Assembly (NCBI GenBank): GCA_018287875.1
Contig: JAGVVL010000018.1
Location: 2,658,501 to 2,722,500 of the forward strand
DNA length: 64,000 nucleotides
Source of the DNA: Nigrospora sphaerica
Lineage: Eukaryota; Ascomycota; Sordariomycetes; Amphisphaeriales; Apiosporaceae
Direction: 5' to 3'
The translations under genes were made by a program, and so were the position numbers. The notes below the pieces were generated by a model that saw only the letters and a program-made list of their open reading frames with translations, had not been told where the DNA came from and searched no databases. This document shows, one piece after another, positions 12,643-24,578 of the stretch. Position 1 is the first letter of the stretch. Each line of letters starts with the position of its first letter.

Positions 12643-14594
12643 GTCAGGCTCTCAGAACTTATCCTGGGCATTTGGTTGCCCACCGCAATTTGCTTGCTTG
12701 GCGCCTGTCGCCCGAGGTTTTCCCCTCTCCGACGCTTTGAAAACGGATGATTCCAGACTCGCGCCGCGCGAGACACGGCTCAGCTGTGTCTCTGTTCTTC
12801 ACAATCTATATTTTTCAGGGGACTGGCTCCCCCGGCCGCTTGCTGTTGGCGGGGACGTTCCGGGCGTGCACGTCATGTCATTATGGGGGCGGATGGCCCA
12901 ACAGTAACTTCCCAAGTTCCTATGCAGCCTCCCGATGCCGCTCAACGGATACACGAACGAACGTGTTCCCGTGGCGATTCGTCTCAGCTCTGTCCAGCTT
13001 CGCTGCGCGTGTCCGCCTTCCAATTGATGGCACTTGTCACTCGATGGAAATCCTGATCGATCGGCGCCAGGGGTTCCTGTTACAGTTACATGGCGTTCCC
13101 GTTTGCGTGAGGCACTTCTGCCTCCCCGCCCTCTTCTCTTTCCCGGGCTAATTTTTACACGGCCACGGGTCCTTCGCTCGGCGGCTATCGCCAGGCAGCT
13201 CGGTCTGCACTTGCGTCTCTTTGCTCGACCCACGGCGGACTCGACTCCACGAACGGGAGCGGGAATACTGAGGATTTCGTGCGTGCGGGGCTTGCGTGGG
13301 GTCATCCATCTGCAGCCTGCCCCGAATTGCTGCATGGATGCCGGCTGTCAGTTAGCAAGAACGGCAAATCCAACCAGCCGGGACGCGTCTCGGTTTACGA
13401 CGGGGTGTCCCCCTCCGACTGCCAAATCCCCAGCGCCTGTTCTACATGTATGGTTGTCAACTTCAACCCGAAGGCATGGAAAGGTGAACGAATGCTGTGG
13501 GAGACGGATGTGCGATGGTGCTTGTCTATAACCATACGAAATAACCGTCTAAAATGTTCCTACTATGTAAAACGTATCTATGTACTTACTTATTTAACGC
13601 ATCTGACCATGCATTCATTGCCTCCCTGAACTGGGGTGCGTGGGTTAATTACTTATAAGGAAACGGCTCCAGCTTGTGTGAAGTAGCTATTCTGCCTACC
13701 TCCTGACGGCGGAACTACCTCTTAGCTAATAAGTACGCAAGAAGCCAAGCCCTCCCGCTACTCTATTCCCCTTCGCCCTCTCCTAGCTCCGCATCACTTA
13801 CCCTCCGGTATTACGTTAGCTGTTCGTCTGGGGCTACCGGTCCGAATACCACCGGAGCCAAACGCAATCCCGGTCAGTGTTCGTGTGGAGGGTCCAGGTC
13901 TCTCGAGAACTGCCCTCGCCGTTCTCATCCTCTATGGGGCTAGATCCAGTGGTCGCCTAAGTTTACGATGGGAATTCGTAAATGTCGGCCAGTCGGGAAA
14001 AAGAGAGTCCAAGCATTCGCCTATTGATTGAAAGTGAGTAAAAGGCTGATCAGCGCTTAATACTCACCTCAAGCTATCAACGATGTGCGGCACATGCTTC
14101 TTCTCTAGCTGGAGAAAGCTTGAACGGTGTACGTTGGGTTCAGGCGAGAATAGCGGCCGCACCCTGACCCCGCCAGTCGTGATCAGCCTAAAGTACCCCA
14201 GGATGGACAGTGGAATCCTCTGCAGCGGAAGCAACAATTCTGACCCCAACATAACATACCCTGGATTCACTTCCCGTGTTACCTTTCTCTACTATTGTTC
14301 GAGGATCCTAATCTGGGTGGCATGGATTAATTTAGGGTAGCAGGATAATTGGCGTACGAGGATACGTAAGGTAAGGTGTGTTAGTGGCCTACCCAGTTCT
14401 TCCGCCGATCTAAAACTTGGTCAATCACATCCCACACTACTTCGCACAAGTCGGGCTAGCATGGGAAGTTCTGTTGCTTCGGCTTTACTTGCCGACCTCG
14501 CACGAGCTTTAGACTTCAATCCACGGAAACATCAACATCAAGTGTCTCATGAGCAATTGGTCCGCACCATCCCCGGAACCCTCCCAAACCCAAG
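12643..14594. other. Intergenic region between Nudix and methyltransferase genes
   Basis: Holds the 3' flank of the Nudix gene and the promoter side of the methyltransferase gene. Short frames only; no protein, RNA or repeat recognised. The part 13560-14450 is visibly richer in A/T than the coding flanks. Confidence 0.5.
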
Positions 14595-15957
14595 ATGCAT
14601 TACATTCGCCTGCTTCGGCGCGTCCAAGTTTCTAAGGCCTCAGGCCTGAATAGCTATCACTGCAAAGCCCTCTTCACCATCACGACGGATCTAGGCGATG
14701 ATTTCTACGCCCCGTGCGAGCCTCTGCCTCTCTGCGTGATCGTGGACTCCGCCGAAAGGCGGCTCCCAGTGGAAGATCATAACAGGCATATCAACTGGAC
14801 CGCCGGGAGGCGTTCCATGGAAGTGGAGTTTGGCGTACCTGCATCCATCCTTTCCCAAGGTAACGCCCCAGCCGCTCAACGCAGGAAGAATGGAACGCTT
14901 CTAATTGCCACCAGGACCGGTGACGTTGCGCATCTGTGCTAGGTCGCATCCAGTGAAGCCGCATCTGAAGGACGCGGAAGCCCAGAATCATCCCGTACGT
15001 CCCTTCTGGAGCCATGGGTTTAAGGAGCTCCCGGCGGAACTTATCGTTCCCTGCCATATCAACCTGGTGAAGGACAGTCCGTTGAATCACTCGTTCCGGA
15101 GCTTACCCTGCCATCTTGGCGAGGACCTCACATTCGGGGAAGAACTGGGCGAGAGCATTGCCCGTCATGTGTGGGATGCCGGCCTCATCACGGCGTCGTT
15201 TATCAGCGACATATGCACCCATAAAGAGGCAATTAGCAACGTCTTGCCCATTTCGAGCGACAAGAGCCACATCAAAGTCTTAGAACTCGGATGTGGTATT
15301 GGCGTGCTGGGCATCACGGCCGCCACGGTCCTCGAGCAAGTCGCCATGACTCAGGGATGCAAGAAGCCCTTTATCGAGGTCCTACTTACAGACGTCGACG
15401 ATGCAGAAGAGCGCGCATCTTCCAACATAGAAGACGCCATCCAACTTCTTCGCCGACATGGCAAGCAGTCGGTTGTGAATTTGGCATACGAAAACCTGGA
15501 CTGGGAGGATGGGAGACGTAACAAGTTCGGGCCACTCGCTCGCCAGCGGTGGGATTTCGTTATTCTCAGTGACTGTACCTACAACGTCGACTCTTTCCCA
15601 GCGCTTGTGGGGACCCTGAACGCCGTCCACGCTCAGAATTGCTCCCTTGCCCAGGCCGAGGTCGAGACGCACGTGTTATTGGCAACTAAACCTCGCCATT
15701 CTTCCGAGAACTCACTGTTCGAAGTACTAAATGAGGAAGGCTGGAGATACCGTACAGCTCGGTCAATGCCAGTCTTCAGGGACAACGTTGAGAATGAGAT
15801 AGTTCACATCTACATTCTGAAAAAGGGGACGGTTCCGGCTCCGGCTCCGCCTCCGAACTCGACTGCGCCGAAGAAAAGGAGTAGGCCCGAAAAGGTCCCT
15901 AAGACTGGGGGTCGAGCAGGCACGGGTGCACAGCCGAAAAAGAAGGCACGTTCTTGA
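14595..15957 (+). CDS. SAM-dependent methyltransferase, family 16 (METTL21-like)
   Basis: Two exons, 14595-14859 and 14915-15957, joined through a 55-nt intron (donor GTAACG, CTAAT branch site, acceptor CCAG) that keeps the frame and gives 435 residues. A frame starting inside the intron would miss the first 89 residues. The Rossmann methyltransferase core begins near residue 210 with motif I (VLELGCGIGVLGI), followed by the acidic strand LLTDVDDAE and the strand-4 block RWDFVILSDCTYN, where SDCTYN fits the [DE]XX[YF]-type signature of seven-strand lysine methyltransferases. The N-terminus (MHYIRLLR...) matches the fungal subgroup that includes fission-yeast Rrg1. The C-terminus is a lysine-rich tail (KKRSRPEK, KKKARS), a likely nuclear localisation or RNA/chromatin-binding tail. 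Protein-lysine methylation is inferred from family; the substrate is unknown. Confidence 0.88.
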
Positions 15958-18042
15958 AGAAGACTCTCGTTGAAGGAGGTTCACAAAAAGTCACAAAATA
16001 TCTTATGGTCACCCTTAAAAACCGGAAGACCATGAGCCCGGCAGCGCCTACGTGTTTTCCTTGAATCAAGTACAGCTACCTGGGAAGCGATAGTCACATA
16101 CTTCGGTAGAACAACCAATGGAGGGGCTATAGATGTATCCTGGCCCAAATTTCACCTTTGTTCTCAGATTCAAGCAATTTGAAGTCGGCAATCTGTCAAT
16201 TTCTCTTCTTTCCATGCTCGTCGGCCTTGTCGAGCTTTTCCTCCATCTACGTGGCACGCATCTGCGGCGTCTTCGTCTCAGCGCACACCCACGACGATAA
16301 ATTGCTAGAACGCATAGGAACATAGACGAAGATGCTTTATAACGGAGACAACCGACCTCCAGTGGGCCTCCCCGAGTCTGACCTTACTTCCAATGAGCCT
16401 TGGCACCTATACGGGGTGCAGATTCGGGTATGTAGGTAAACCTCCCCTTACCCAGCTTGGAAGGAAAACTTTCATGTAAGAGAGGCGTAATGGGCAACTG
16501 CAGGACTAATATTGATATTTTAGCGGTTGGTCTTTGCCGTGCGTCTGGGCCGCGCCCTTATTGCTCAGCGTTTCCGGTTGGGAGCCTGCTCGGACTCACC
16601 ACCTCTTTGAAGTTGAAGACAGTGTTTTGGAAAGGGAATGCTGGGACGCCTCAATCATCAGAAGACAGAATGTCGAAATGACGGCCTGGAACAGTTATTC
16701 ATGGCTGGGTTTTGCCGTTTAAGCCATTGATTGTTATCGTGGTCGCGAGTCTGGTGAACGCGTAACTCATTTCTTCGTTGTCGCGCTACCTTCGGCGGTC
16801 CAGTTGCTGGACCCCCTTTCCGAAATACCTTGCATAGGTTTCTTCAGAGGTTTAAACCCGGGTTTCTGTCTCTTCTCATCAAATCGCTTCCATCCACAAA
16901 GCAAAACCATCGCCCATTTTACCGGGTCTGTGCTCTAAGCGACGGGCTGTGCCAGATCGACACCAACCTCGGCACACGACGTAGCCGCCGCTCTCAAGAG
17001 CCGAGTGCGGCCATGCAGCCAAAAACACCGACAACGTTTGGACGAGGCCTCAAACTGCGGTCCCCTGGCTCTCGAGTCAGGTTTACCAGGGGTTTCTAAG
17101 CTTTCTTCAGGGTATTTTAGGGTTTCTAGGCTTTCGTCAGGGTATTTGAGGATGTCAAACCCGCCGTGGGCTCGGCAGTTGAACTTTGCGGCGCGTTGAA
17201 GGCCATCGGAAAAGCCATTGGGAGCCTAGAATATTCCATCAACCACCCCGAGCACAGTGAAACACGCATGCAGCGGTGGCGGGGGTTACCGGACCAGATG
17301 GCCAAGTCTGGATGAAGCGTCTTCGGGAATCCTGCATGGCGAGTTGCTCGAGACCTTCACGGATCGCTTGTTCACTCTCGAGGCGCCCCTGGAGGCCAAA
17401 CCCCCCAGCGGTGGGGATATTTGGGCCAATGGAGAGCCCGTTGGCAACGACTCGTCGTTCGCCAAGATCTGAACAATTCCAGGAATTGAGCACCATGCCC
17501 CGTGCCGACGACGAGCGAAAAGCGGCAGTTCGTCGGGCTCTCCCCAAGCTACTCCTGGCCGCCTGTACGGAGCTTTCCGTCGATCCCGAGCACCTAACAT
17601 CGATCGGGAGAAAGCTGTACGACTCGGCCAGCTGCCCGACCCGCCTCGACCCGGACCTTCATACCGCGCTTTCTCCCAAGGCCGGGGTAGCCGCCTCGGG
17701 GTCGGCGGCAGTACATGATCCTTCTCGCGAACTGCCGTTGCTCGAATGCTTACGAACGCGGACTGTGGAATGAGCGCTTGGGGGGTTCCTTCTCGTCCTT
17801 GGCAGTTGAGATTTGCTCACGACGGAACAAGTGTTGTGATTTTTGGTAATTTCCTGTTCAATATGGATTCTTGCTTGGGTATGCTAGCTGCTAACCCCTA
17901 CCGGAAGTATTGTGCATCAACGCCGAAAGTCCCCGATTATCGTACAACCTGCCCGTTGGAGGCTCCCTCGTCTCTAGTCACTGATCATACAATGTACACT
18001 GGCAGCCAAAACGTACGCCTCCATGTCCCCACCCCGGTTTTC
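15958..18042. other. Intergenic region with a possible decayed ORF
   Basis: No gene is assigned. Between 17257 and 17773 two overlapping plus frames look partly protein-like: one runs LLETFTDRLFTLEAPLEAKP and stops at 17472, the other starts with an ATG near 17494 (MPRADDERKAAVRRALPKL) and stops at 17773. Neither resembles a family I know, and they could be remnants of one gene. A 30-bp tandem repeat lies at 17091-17150. Confidence 0.45.
17091..17150. repeat. Two tandem 30-bp units
   Basis: Units 17091-17120 and 17121-17150 are 27/30 identical (shared core GGTTTCTA-GCTTTC-TCAGGGTATTT). They lie about 0.9 kb beyond the 3' end of the terpene cyclase gene. Confidence 0.85.
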
Positions 18043-19411
18043 TTAGAGGGGGATGCTGAAGCTTCCGTCCTCGCGCTCATAACCGTCGAGGCAGAATCGC
18101 CTCGAAGTGGCGTAGAAGAAGAAGCAGCCCGTTTGAAAGGTCTCGAAGGTCTCGATAAACTTGTCCAGGTCCTTCTGTGTGGCCTCGTCGTAGGCCTGGC
18201 CCTTGGCTCGGAGGGAGGCCTTGGCCCGGTCAAAGCTTTCTGACGAGGCTTTGATCTGCTCGATAAGTTTTTGGACCGCCTCTTCCGCTGTGCATCCGTA
18301 GGTCTTGACCAGAACGGGGATCAAGTTTGCTGACGTGCCTTCGGCCTGGTGGTTCCATATGAGTTTAATTTCACAGCACGCGTCAGGGGGTCGGCTCGCT
18401 TACCATCTCCTTCTTCAGCGAGAAGAGATCGTTCGATCTGTAAGGCGTACCGCGCTGGTTAGGAGCCACTCCGGGTCTTGGGGCACACCCGGGCCAGGAA
18501 CACTCACATGCAAGGTTGGGCGTTGGTCTCCAATCGCATCGTCCTCACCTCCTCGCACCAGGCCAGCTCGGCCGGGAGTTTCACGTCGGCGACGTACTGG
18601 TGCATGTCGCAGTATATGGCGACGGCGCTTACGCCGTAGCGGAAACGCCAGTACTCCTCAACCGTGGGTACTTTTCCCGAGAGGCGCAGCTCCTGTTCGA
18701 ACTGATTGCACTGAAAAAAGTCTTTGATATCGTAGGCGAGCAGTCCCACGTCGAGTTGCTCCCTGTGCCGCGTCGTGCAGACGTCAGCCACCTCGTCAAA
18801 GCTTCCCAGCAGCTTGTGAAAGCCCTCGGGTGCGTCTCCGTCGGTAATACGGAGGAAGTGGTTCACGTATTCCGTCGACGCGCGGCGGAACTTGTTGCCA
18901 CACTCCAGATCCGAGGCGATGTCGACCACACCCGGCTCCAGTTCCCTATCCACCATGTCGTCCCAGAGAAATAGGAAGAAGGACATCAGGGCCATGGTTT
19001 TGACCTGCTCCCAGCCGGCATTGGGGTAGACGCTGGGGTTCCGCGCCGTTAGCTACTGACCATGGTGGGATGCTAGATACTATGTGGTCGGGGGCGATGG
19101 CGTTCTTACAGGCAAGCAAAGCGCGCCAGGTCAATCTTTCGGGCCTTGCGGCGGGATTTCTCATCGTCAAAGTACTTGTCGATCCGCTGGTCGATCAAGG
19201 GAAGGAGCTGCTCATAGTGTCTGTTGATTCCAGAAGTCCATCTGGCGTAGTGCGGCCTTAGGTCGGGGAGCTGGACGGTCTGGCCCTTGAGGCTGTCAAA
19301 GACCTGGGTGATTTCGCTGGTGGCGCTGGCCATGGCGTGCTGGGGCACCGACATCTTCGACCTCAGAGTCCCAGCCGGGAGGGTTTCCAGCATCGTCGAG
19401 GTAGTAGTCAT
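18043..19411 (-). CDS. Class I terpene cyclase (sesquiterpene synthase-like)
   Basis: Four exons: 19411-19110, 19032-18508, 18437-18404 and 18345-18043. All joins preserve frame and give 387 residues, the usual size for fungal sesquiterpene cyclases of the BOT2/pentalenene type. The aspartate-rich motif is D125-DMV-D129 (FLWDDMVDRE). The NSE metal triad, N278-D-L-F-S282-LKK-E286, sits on its own 34-nt exon. Together these bind the Mg2+ cluster that ionises a prenyl diphosphate, most likely farnesyl diphosphate. The C-terminal segment TSRRF replaces the common RY pair with RF, and the protein ends EDGSFSIPL, as relatives do. There is no signal peptide or membrane segment, so it is cytosolic. 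Start chosen at GCCACCATGA, an excellent context; an upstream in-frame ATG at 19486 lies close to the TATA box. No P450, transporter or regulator is adjacent. The product cannot be predicted. Confidence 0.92.
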
Positions 19412-19523
19412 GGTGGCGGACAGTATTGAACGAGGAGGCAACAGACCGGAAGTTGGTAAGAGTAGCAGGCGGCGATGGTCCAACAAGAATACCCAGAGGT
19501 CTCGGGAGGAAGGAACTTGGGTA

Positions 19524-19532
19524 CTTTATATA
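19524..19532 (-). promoter_or_regulatory. TATA box of the terpene cyclase gene
   Basis: On the minus strand this reads TATATAAAG, 113-121 bp upstream of the ATG at 19411. That spacing is normal for an inducible fungal gene. Confidence 0.6.
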
Positions 19533-20390
19533 GCAGCCTGAAGAGGGGAGAGCACGTTTCCTATCCTTGTACCCCTCGGCTCCCGTAGCCGGGCGGTCGA
19601 GAGCCAAACGGCCGGCCCTCGGACTGGGTGGGAGAAGACTGACACATCTGACCGATAGGGAGGTAAGCCTCAGCCATCCCACAGCAGTGATAGAGGCTAT
19701 ACACTCGGCCCCCACAGGCTTTTCCTCCGTACCTCCCCTACCGCGTGCAGTTTTCTTATACCACCTTACAACGGAGGTACCCAACTTCGTGTGAGGTAAC
19801 CCTGGGCTAGACGAAACCACCTAATGCGGTTCATGACAGAAGGGCTGGCAGGCGATGCTGAGGCAGGGTTTCTAACGGACAGGGTACCTGGGTACTTACA
19901 CAGAGAGGTCACAAGTACAGCTGGAGTCAGCAAGGGCAGAGCGGGCATAGAGCTCGAGGCCGACTCAGCCTTCTCGAAAGATAGGTACATACCGAACCGA
20001 TATTCGCCGGGACCTCACTGCCTGCCGGAAAGCCGGGTAGGAGGCTTTGCGAGGGCGGAAGGAATCTGCGTCCCGTTCCATAGTGAATGGCATGTCATGA
20101 AGCGCATTGGGGGCTGCTCGGCATCCGAGCTTCATTGGTCTTGTCCCCTGCCCAAACCGTCTTTAGGGCGTTCCTTCGGCAACCCAGCCGCAGAAAAGCG
20201 TTGCGACGAGCATCAAGGATCAGTTCACGATCGCGTTGCTCGTTGGTTGCCCGTCGGCTAGCTCGTATAAGCGCACGCATCTTCTAGGGCGGATAAGCGG
20301 TTCCTTTCCCTGCCCTGCCCGTCTCGCAGCAAATCACGATACATTCTCTCGGAGGTGCTGAAAAGGCGCTGCCGCAGGCACCGATGCATG

Positions 20391-20426
20391 CAGCCAGGTA
20401 GCCAGGCAGCCAGGCAGCCAGGCAGC
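20391..20426. repeat. 8-bp microsatellite (CAGCCAGG)4
   Basis: Four units of CAGCCAGG, one of them TAGCCAGG, plus a partial fifth, in noncoding DNA. Confidence 0.85.
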
Positions 20427-23112
20427 GCGCGACTCGAGATTCCATGCTCTGCAACTACCGTCTAGGCGATAGTTTGTGCTAGCTTGCCACACCTGTCCCG
20501 TATGTACCCTGCGCGTCATGTACAGTGAGTCTCAAAAACGCACTTCACCCGAAAACTTGGAAAAATGTGGGAAACTTTATGATTTAATTTAGTTCACTAT
20601 TAACTTCAACCTAAGTAGTATATCAACCCGTTCTGTAATTACAGCGCTTTAAAAAACATGTATATCGCGGGGAAATGGCTTCCCCCCCCCGGGGGTTACT
20701 GGCCTTTTGCAACCCCGCTGTGCGTAGGCCAGGGCAGAAGCCCAATGGGACGGATTTGGCCCCGAGAGGCGTGCGCATATGGCTGTAGTGATCTTGCAAG
20801 GGCAGGCAAAGTGCACCTATCCACCTGATGTCAATAATTACTTCTTTACTAAGAAGGGTGGGCTTTACATCTAGGTACGTACATGTAGCGTGGTAGTAAG
20901 TAAGTACTCTGGACCACCTGCGTAGTACAGGAATTGTGTCATCCGTAGGGCTTAGCGTCCGTCTCCATCGAAGCACCTGGGCCGGGATGCACCACCCGCT
21001 CGGCCCGTACTGGACCATGCGCTGCCGCTGTGAGACCTAGATAGGTACTATGGCGCCCAATGCCTGTGGAAGAGGCAAGGAAGTAGGTACCTCGCCTATT
21101 TGACGCGCTTTTCCCTCCGCACACCATGGCGTACAGACCTGAGGCCGGCGTGACTCTGATCCTCGGTCGCCGTGGGCAGTTCGTAACCCGATTTGAGTCC
21201 ACCGAGCAACCCCGGAACCAGCAAGCACCATGGTTGGTTTTCAGTACCTCCGGCAGGCAGACAGACACAGACAGGCAGGCAGACAGGCCGACTGAGGAGG
21301 GAGGGCGGGGGCGCCTGATCCAGGACTGGCTGACAGCGTCTCCAACCTGGGCTCCGAAGGATTGGGGTCAGATGGGCCCCCCTTCATTATTGGCGCTGCG
21401 CCGCTCCCTTGGGGGCTTAGACGAACGCTTCGGTCGTAGCCGGGCATCCCATCCCCTGGACCCCAAGTCCCAAAGCACAGGTAGTCAGTTTGGTAGGCAG
21501 GTAGGGACCCTCAACTCACCCAAGCGAACCACATAGGTTGACCATAGCATACTTCAGCCTGGCGCGGTCAGAATACAATGGCAGCTATTCGAGGGATGTA
21601 CTAGCCCTAGTTCCCGCCCCTTGACGATTGGGTTCAGGACGACCAGCTTCTTGGGCCCCTCCCCACCCCCATTCCTCTACCCACTGGGCCCTCCATTGCC
21701 CAAGTCCCTTCCACTCCAGCTGATAGGCGACAACCTCGTCTCCCCGGTGTTGTTCATTCGACCCCCAGCCCACCACCAACCCCTTGTCCGCTCGAATGTA
21801 CAGCCTATCACAGGGGCGTCGTCGTACCGAGGAGGCCTGCCTATTACGAGATACGACCGCCTGAGGAAGCTAAAAATTGACTCGAAGTAAGCTGAGGCCC
21901 CTGTCGGTTCTCTCTTGTGTCCCGTCATTCGTTGATTTTCACTTCCACGTGGACTGCGGACGCTACCATCTTGTCGGTGGCCTTCGCCTTGCACGATGGA
22001 TGACTCCGACGAAAGTTGGAGGGTACGGCTTATTAGGGGCTCACGTCACAGGCTTCTGGCACCACCACCACTGCCACCACGATAGGTCTGCAGCCGCGGA
22101 CATCTCGCAAACAAAGGGTTCTCGAGGGCAAGTTGGCAATTGACAGCTAGCCGATACCCACCCCCCATTATTTCACCGTCATGGAAATCCTGGTACCCGC
22201 ATGGTTCCGTGGTCCTCTGGAAAGGCGACTTCTCTGCCCGGCGACAAGGTCTTGCTTGGCCTGCCTGTAGCCAGCGTAAGTTACCGTACCTGACTCACGA
22301 CTTCAGGCAACCCGCCGTTCTCAAACCTGCATCTCTTGGGTCTGGTTTCCCGTCTTTCTCTCACGGTACCTTGACCGACGCTGAGCGAGCCCTACAACTA
22401 CATCCTGGCCACCAGGAGACCTGCGTGATAGAGGTACAGCCCGGACATGGGGGTGGCGTCTCTACGCCCAAGACGCGGCGGCCTGAAGCTCTTCGCCGCT
22501 CCGGCACCACCCCGCACACGTTGAAGGTTCGATAGAAACGCCTCTCTTCCATCAACGGTATGGAGGTCGTTGCAGCTCGAGCATGACTGGGCGTCCGGAC
22601 CCGTCAAAAGACCGCTCAGCCCAATTCCCAATCCATTGAAAGGTGGCAATATGATCGCTTTACCCAGGTCATGCGCCTAAAACCCTCGAAAGCCGTTCTC
22701 AATCAATCGGCCCGGCGCGACAAGGTCTTGCAAGTGGTTGTGGAACAGCGAAAAATGAACAATCCTGTCCCATTCCTACCGGATCATCACGACGAGGGCT
22801 TGACGATGCCGTCCTATCGCGTCGCAATGGCTCCGACAGAGAGATCCCTGTAGCTCGAGTTGGAGGTACCAGGCCCAAAAGGGCAGGTGTTATCTATTTG
22901 ATCCCAGGGCTCGATCGTCAACGCTGCTTGCGTTCGACGCATTCGACCTCCCTCATCGTCTTTCGAGCTCGGTTCAAACGCAAAGGAATTGCCGGGCGGC
23001 TTGTACTCAGCCACTCATTTCCAGCCTAAACTATTGTGACCCCGCGTGAGGCCACCGTATCCCTCAGCCGGTGCTCACTTACGCGTCCATACTCCCCGGA
23101 ACATCCGACGAC

Positions 23113-24578
23113 ATGCGGGGTTCCAGCATCGTCGGGGCCGCCCTGGCTCTCGTCTATACAGCCGGCGCAGCCACCAACCCAGCCAAGACACCCCAGATCC
23201 AAACTCTTCCGCCTCTGCGTGAGCAAGCCAGAATCGTCGATGGGTGGACCGAGGAGCGCAAAGCCCTCATACCCGGGCTCTTGCGCAAGTACGGGGTCGA
23301 CGCCTGGCTCGTAGGTCGAGCCCCAGTCCTTGACCGTAGCAGTATTGACCGCCAGCCCCCGACAGATGAGCCAGCGCGAGTACGCCGAGGACACCGTCTT
23401 CTGGGCTCTGAAAGAGGCAACGCAGTTCTCGGCGCGTCGACGGACCACGCAGTTGTTCCTGGCTAACAACACTGCTGGGGCGCCCTTGTCGTATCTCTGG
23501 GTAGAGAACACCGATCTCGTCTGGAAAGAGCTCAAGGCTATCTTCGAAGAAAGACAGCCGAAGAAGATCGCGTTAAACACGGCTCCCGAGCTGGCCTTTT
23601 CGGGAGGGCTCCACGCCGGGGAACGAGATGCCCTAGCAGCCGCCCTCGGTCCGGAGTGGGAGGCTAAGTTTGTTCTCGAGCCGATGCTGGGCGTCGAGGT
23701 GATTGCAACCATGGTTGATGGCCGTCTGCCGTGGTACAAGAGCATGATGGAAACGGCCTGGGCCATAATCGAGGAAGCCTTCAGCTCGGCCATCATACAG
23801 CCCAACAAGACAACGTCCTGGGATGTCGAGTGGTGGATGCGTGAGAAGATCCAGGCCCTCAACTACACCACCTGGTTCCAGCCCGGCGTGTACATCTTGA
23901 CGGAGCCGGATCTTCCCGCCTCACGCAAGGTGGACGACCCTAGGGCCCCGGACCACGTCATCCGCTACGGCGATATTGTGCATACGGACTTTGGTGTCAG
24001 CGCGATGGGACTCAACACCGACACACAGCATATCGGCTATGTGCTTCGCCCCGGTGAGACCGCGGCCGATGTACCCAAGGGCATGATCGAAGGCCTCAGG
24101 AAGGTCAATCGCCTTCAGGACATTGTGCGGGGAAACATGAAGATCGGCATGACGGGTGACGCTATTCTCCAGGCATCCCGGGCCCAGGCCAAGAAGGAGG
24201 GTATCGAGGGCAAAATCTACTGCCACGCGACGGGCGAGTTTGGCCACAGCGCCGGCACCACCATCGGTGAGCCCACCCGAGCCGTCAAGTTCCTTTTTCG
24301 GGCTGCTAACACAATGCAAAGGAATGACCAACATGCAGGACCGCGTCCCCGTCATCGGCGACCTGCCGCTTCTCAAGAACACGTACTACAGCATCGAGCT
24401 CTACGCTGAGCACTTTGTGCCGGAGCGCAACATGACCATCAAGTTTCCCCAGGAAGAAGACGTATACTGGAACGAGGCAACGGGCACCTGGGATTGGGTT
24501 TACGGGCAGCAGACTGAGTTCATTCTAATCCACACCGCCGCCGCAGAGGAACCGCCGGCAGTAGAGGAGGAGCTGTGA
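23113..24578 (+). CDS. Secreted M24-family metallopeptidase homologue (Xaa-Pro peptidase-like)
   Basis: Three exons, 23113-23310, 23366-24266 and 24322-24578, with 55-nt introns whose branch regions read TTGACC and GCTAAC. The product is 451 residues. Residues 1-19 look like a signal peptide ([18 protein letters not shown]), so the protein should be secreted or vacuolar. The N-terminal half resembles the creatinase/aminopeptidase P N-domain. The C-terminal pita-bread domain shows the five metal ligands: D274 (IVHTDFG), D285 (LNTDTQH), H360 (FGHSAGTT), E392 (YYSIEL) and E432 (QTEFILI). With all five present a two-metal dipeptidase or aminopeptidase P-like activity is likely, but the exact substrate is open. 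The C-terminus is acidic ([10 protein letters not shown]). The start is the first ATG giving a signal peptide; the frame extends upstream only from a GTG. Confidence 0.9.

Larger units (their letters stand above)
19412..23112. other. 3.7 kb intergenic region
   Basis: Holds the divergent promoters of the terpene cyclase (left) and the M24 peptidase gene (right). Only short frames without family resemblance. Contains CAGCCAGG and GACA/GGCA microsatellites and short TAGGTACCT-like palindromes (20868-20885, 21037-21048, about 21080). Confidence 0.5.

Noticed and set aside
23026..23862. 278-codon minus-strand frame
   Set aside because: Antisense shadow of the M24 peptidase exons, whose plus-strand reading has all five metal ligands and clear introns.
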